Positions 62,669 to 64,000 of a stretch of 64,000 bases of DNA are shown here, piece by piece. Each line of letters opens with the position of its first letter. The stretch's first letter is position 1. A program made the translations under genes and the position numbers. The notes beneath the pieces were generated by a model that saw only the letters and a list, made by a program, of their open reading frames with translations, searched no databases and had not been told where the DNA came from. The stretch covers positions 1,905,977-1,969,976 of the forward strand of contig NZ_JAFMSY010000001.1 in NCBI RefSeq assembly GCF_017916455.1. Direction: 5' to 3'. The stretch comes from Nocardioides xinjiangensis (GTDB taxonomy: Bacteria; Actinomycetota; Actinomycetes; Propionibacteriales; Nocardioidaceae).

Positions 62669-63274
62669 TCAGCCCCGGCTGATCGTGGTCGCGAGCCCGA
62701 GCAGGTGCGACAGCCGGGCCAGCTCGGAGTCGAGGAACTCGGGACCACCGCGGCGGCCCATCAGCACCAGGTCGTCGCCGAAGGGGGCGGCGCACTCGAC
62801 GTAGACGTCGTCGCCCGGCAGCCGGGTCGGGGACTGGACCTGTCCGACCGTGAACTCGGTCGGGGCGGCGTCGGTGGCGTGGACGACCGCGACGCCCGTC
62901 CCGCTCGGCCGCACGCGCGCCGCCCAGTCGACGCGGAACGCGATGGGCAGCAGGTCGACCAGTCGGTCGCCGGCCGAGGCGGGGTCCTCGGTGAGCGCCT
63001 CGACGACCTCGAGGTCGAGGAACAGGTTCCCGCCGGCCGCGTAGCGGTTGATCCACAGGACGCTGACCCCGTCGAGCACGCTGCAGGCGGAGACGACGGA
63101 GTCGGGCATCGTGCTCGGCGCCATCTCGAGCAGCACGTCGTCGACGGCGAAGCCGTCACGCTTCTCGACGATCTCGATCGCCTCGATGTCGCCGCCGGCC
63201 TCACCGATCGCGCTCGCGACGCGACCCAGCGACCCGGGGACGTCCGGGAGCTCCACGCGCATCAGGTAGGGCAT
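62669..63274 (-). CDS. ACT-domain protein
   Basis: 201 residues. The N-terminal ACT domain is clear (MRVELPDVPGSLGRVASAIGEAGGDIEAIEIVEKRDG, VDDVLLEMAPSTMPDSVVSACSVLDGVSVLWIN). The C-terminal half is a conserved actinobacterial extension (LDLEVVEALTEDPASAGDRLVDLLP, VYVECAAPFGDDLVLMGRRGGPEF). Amino acid-binding regulation is inferred; no catalytic domain is present. Confidence 0.85.
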   Translation of the reverse strand: MPYLMRVELPDVPGSLGRVASAIGEAGGDIEAIEIVEKRDGFAVDDVLLEMAPSTMPDSVVSACSVLDGVSVLWINRYAAGGNLFLDLEVVEALTEDPASAGDRLVDLLPIAFRVDWAARVRPSGTGVAVVHATDAAPTEFTVGQVQSPTRLPGDDVYVECAAPFGDDLVLMGRRGGPEFLDSELARLSHLLGLATTISRG

Positions 63275-63339
63275 GGCTCGAGGCTATCGGCCCGGTGTGT
63301 CGAGGAGGTTTCGCCGTCCACCAGCGGCGTGGCGGCGGG

Positions 63340-64000
63340 TCAGGGCGCGTCGCGCAGGCGTACGGCGAGCCCGCTCGCGCGCTGGGCGCGCCGGCCGATC
63401 GCGGCGCGCACCGCGTCCTCGGACCCCACCACCCGCACCCGTCGGCGTGCCCGGGTGACGGCGGTGTAGAACAGCTCGCGGGTCAGCAGCCGGGACCCCT
63501 CGTCGGGGAGCAGCACCGTCACCTCGTCGACCTGGCTGCCCTGGCTCTTGTGGATCGTCATCGCGTGCATCGTCTGGGCGGCGCCGAGCCGGGCGGGAGC
63601 GACGAGGGTCGGCGCCGCGTCGGCCGTCGGGAACGCGACCCGCGGGCCGTCGTCGGTGAGGACCACCACGCCGGAGTCGCCGTTGTAGAGGCCCAGGGCG
63701 TAGTCGTTCGCCGTGACGAGGACCGGTCGGCCGGGGTACGCCGGGTCGTGGACGGCGTCGCCGGTCTCGGCGGCCAGCCAGGCCTCGATGCGCCGGTTCC
63801 AGTGCTCCACGCCAGCGGGACCGTCGCGGTGCGCGCACAGCATCCGGTGGGTCTCCAGCACGCGGAGGGCGTGCGCGGCGTCGCCGGACCTCGCCGCGTC
63901 CCGGGCGGCGAGGGCGGACGGCAGCGTGGCCGCACGGATCGCAGCGGACGGCTGCTCGTCGGCGACCCAGTGGACGGCGTCGTCGCCCGAGGCCAGGATC
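63340..64000 (-). CDS. recD: RecD-type exonuclease V alpha subunit (C-terminal part)
   Basis: The frame is open to the window edge, so only the last ~219 residues are seen. They contain HWNRRIEAWLA, RPVLVTANDYALGLYNGDSGVVV (the UvrD-like C-terminal OB/SH3 region) and the helicase motif TIHKSQGSQVDEVTVLLP, followed by LLTRELFYTAVTRARRRVRVVG. This is the end of a RecD/RecD2 superfamily 1 helicase. In many actinobacteria it is part of RecBCD; the upstream gene is outside the window. Confidence 0.9.
   Translation of the reverse strand, partial: ILASGDDAVHWVADEQPSAAIRAATLPSALAARDAARSGDAAHALRVLETHRMLCAHRDGPAGVEHWNRRIEAWLAAETGDAVHDPAYPGRPVLVTANDYALGLYNGDSGVVVLTDDGPRVAFPTADAAPTLVAPARLGAAQTMHAMTIHKSQGSQVDEVTVLLPDEGSRLLTRELFYTAVTRARRRVRVVGSEDAVRAAIGRRAQRASGLAVRLRDAP

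Overview
The window looks like a high-GC actinobacterial chromosome, most likely a Nocardioides-like member of the Propionibacteriales. This is inferred from the codon use, frequent GTG starts and ATGA/GTGA start-stop overlaps, the tadA to TadA-associated-protein operon, excalibur-type and deazaflavin-dependent proteins, and the LacI/ABC rhamnose locus. No rRNA or taxonomic marker is present, so genus is a guess.

The window has two halves that meet at a tRNA-Ser(CGA) gene at 30747-30836. The left half (1 to about 30.7 kb) is accessory DNA: many small orphan genes, several gene remnants, lower GC, and a concentration of restriction, modification and toxin-antitoxin-like genes. In order it holds: a frameshifted fragment; a nuclease-like plus nucleotidyltransferase-like pair (1110-2473) with decayed partial copies at 7.8-8.0 kb and 14.1-14.3 kb; an HxlR / zinc-macrodomain / class M sirtuin / SnoaL operon with a divergent secreted SnoaL relative (3.4-6.7 kb); a secreted thermonuclease with an excalibur domain; a run of orphan genes (8.5-15.7 kb); a three-gene set resembling a toxin-antitoxin-chaperone system with a SecB-like protein (15.8-17.7 kb); a complete type I restriction-modification operon hsdM-hsdS-hsdR with a co-transcribed accessory protein of unknown function (17.8-25.0 kb); a ParB-like/DNA methylase fusion with a small HTH gene (25.2-27.0 kb); and, next to the tRNA, a divergent tyrosine-recombinase-like gene followed directly by a DDE-transposase-like gene. 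A perfect actinobacterial LexA box lies upstream of this last pair. The position beside the 3' end of a tRNA gene suggests that the left half is an integrated element.

The right half (31-64 kb) is ordinary chromosome. It has a GNAT/tadA/TadA-associated operon divergent from upp; a restriction-endonuclease-fold gene flanked by inverted copies of an intergenic repeat; and a large L-rhamnose catabolic locus (LacI regulator, sugar ABC transporter, mutarotase, isomerase, bifunctional aldolase/dehydrogenase, kinase). The rhamnose locus runs into lutABC. Together these would convert rhamnose to dihydroxyacetone phosphate and lactaldehyde, then lactate, then pyruvate. Beyond it are an endonuclease/phosphatase-family gene, a nucleotidyltransferase-like gene, pntAB transhydrogenase, an acyl-CoA dehydrogenase with a 2'-5' RNA ligase, two soluble sensor histidine kinases of equal length around an M15-type peptidase, cobB and menB, a deazaflavin-dependent reductase, an ACT-domain protein and the C-terminal part of RecD.

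The most notable material is in the accessory half: the SOS-box/recombinase/DDE pair at the tRNA, the SecB-containing three-gene set, the type I RM accessory protein, the SirTM-macrodomain operon, and a long palindrome shared by two distant loci.
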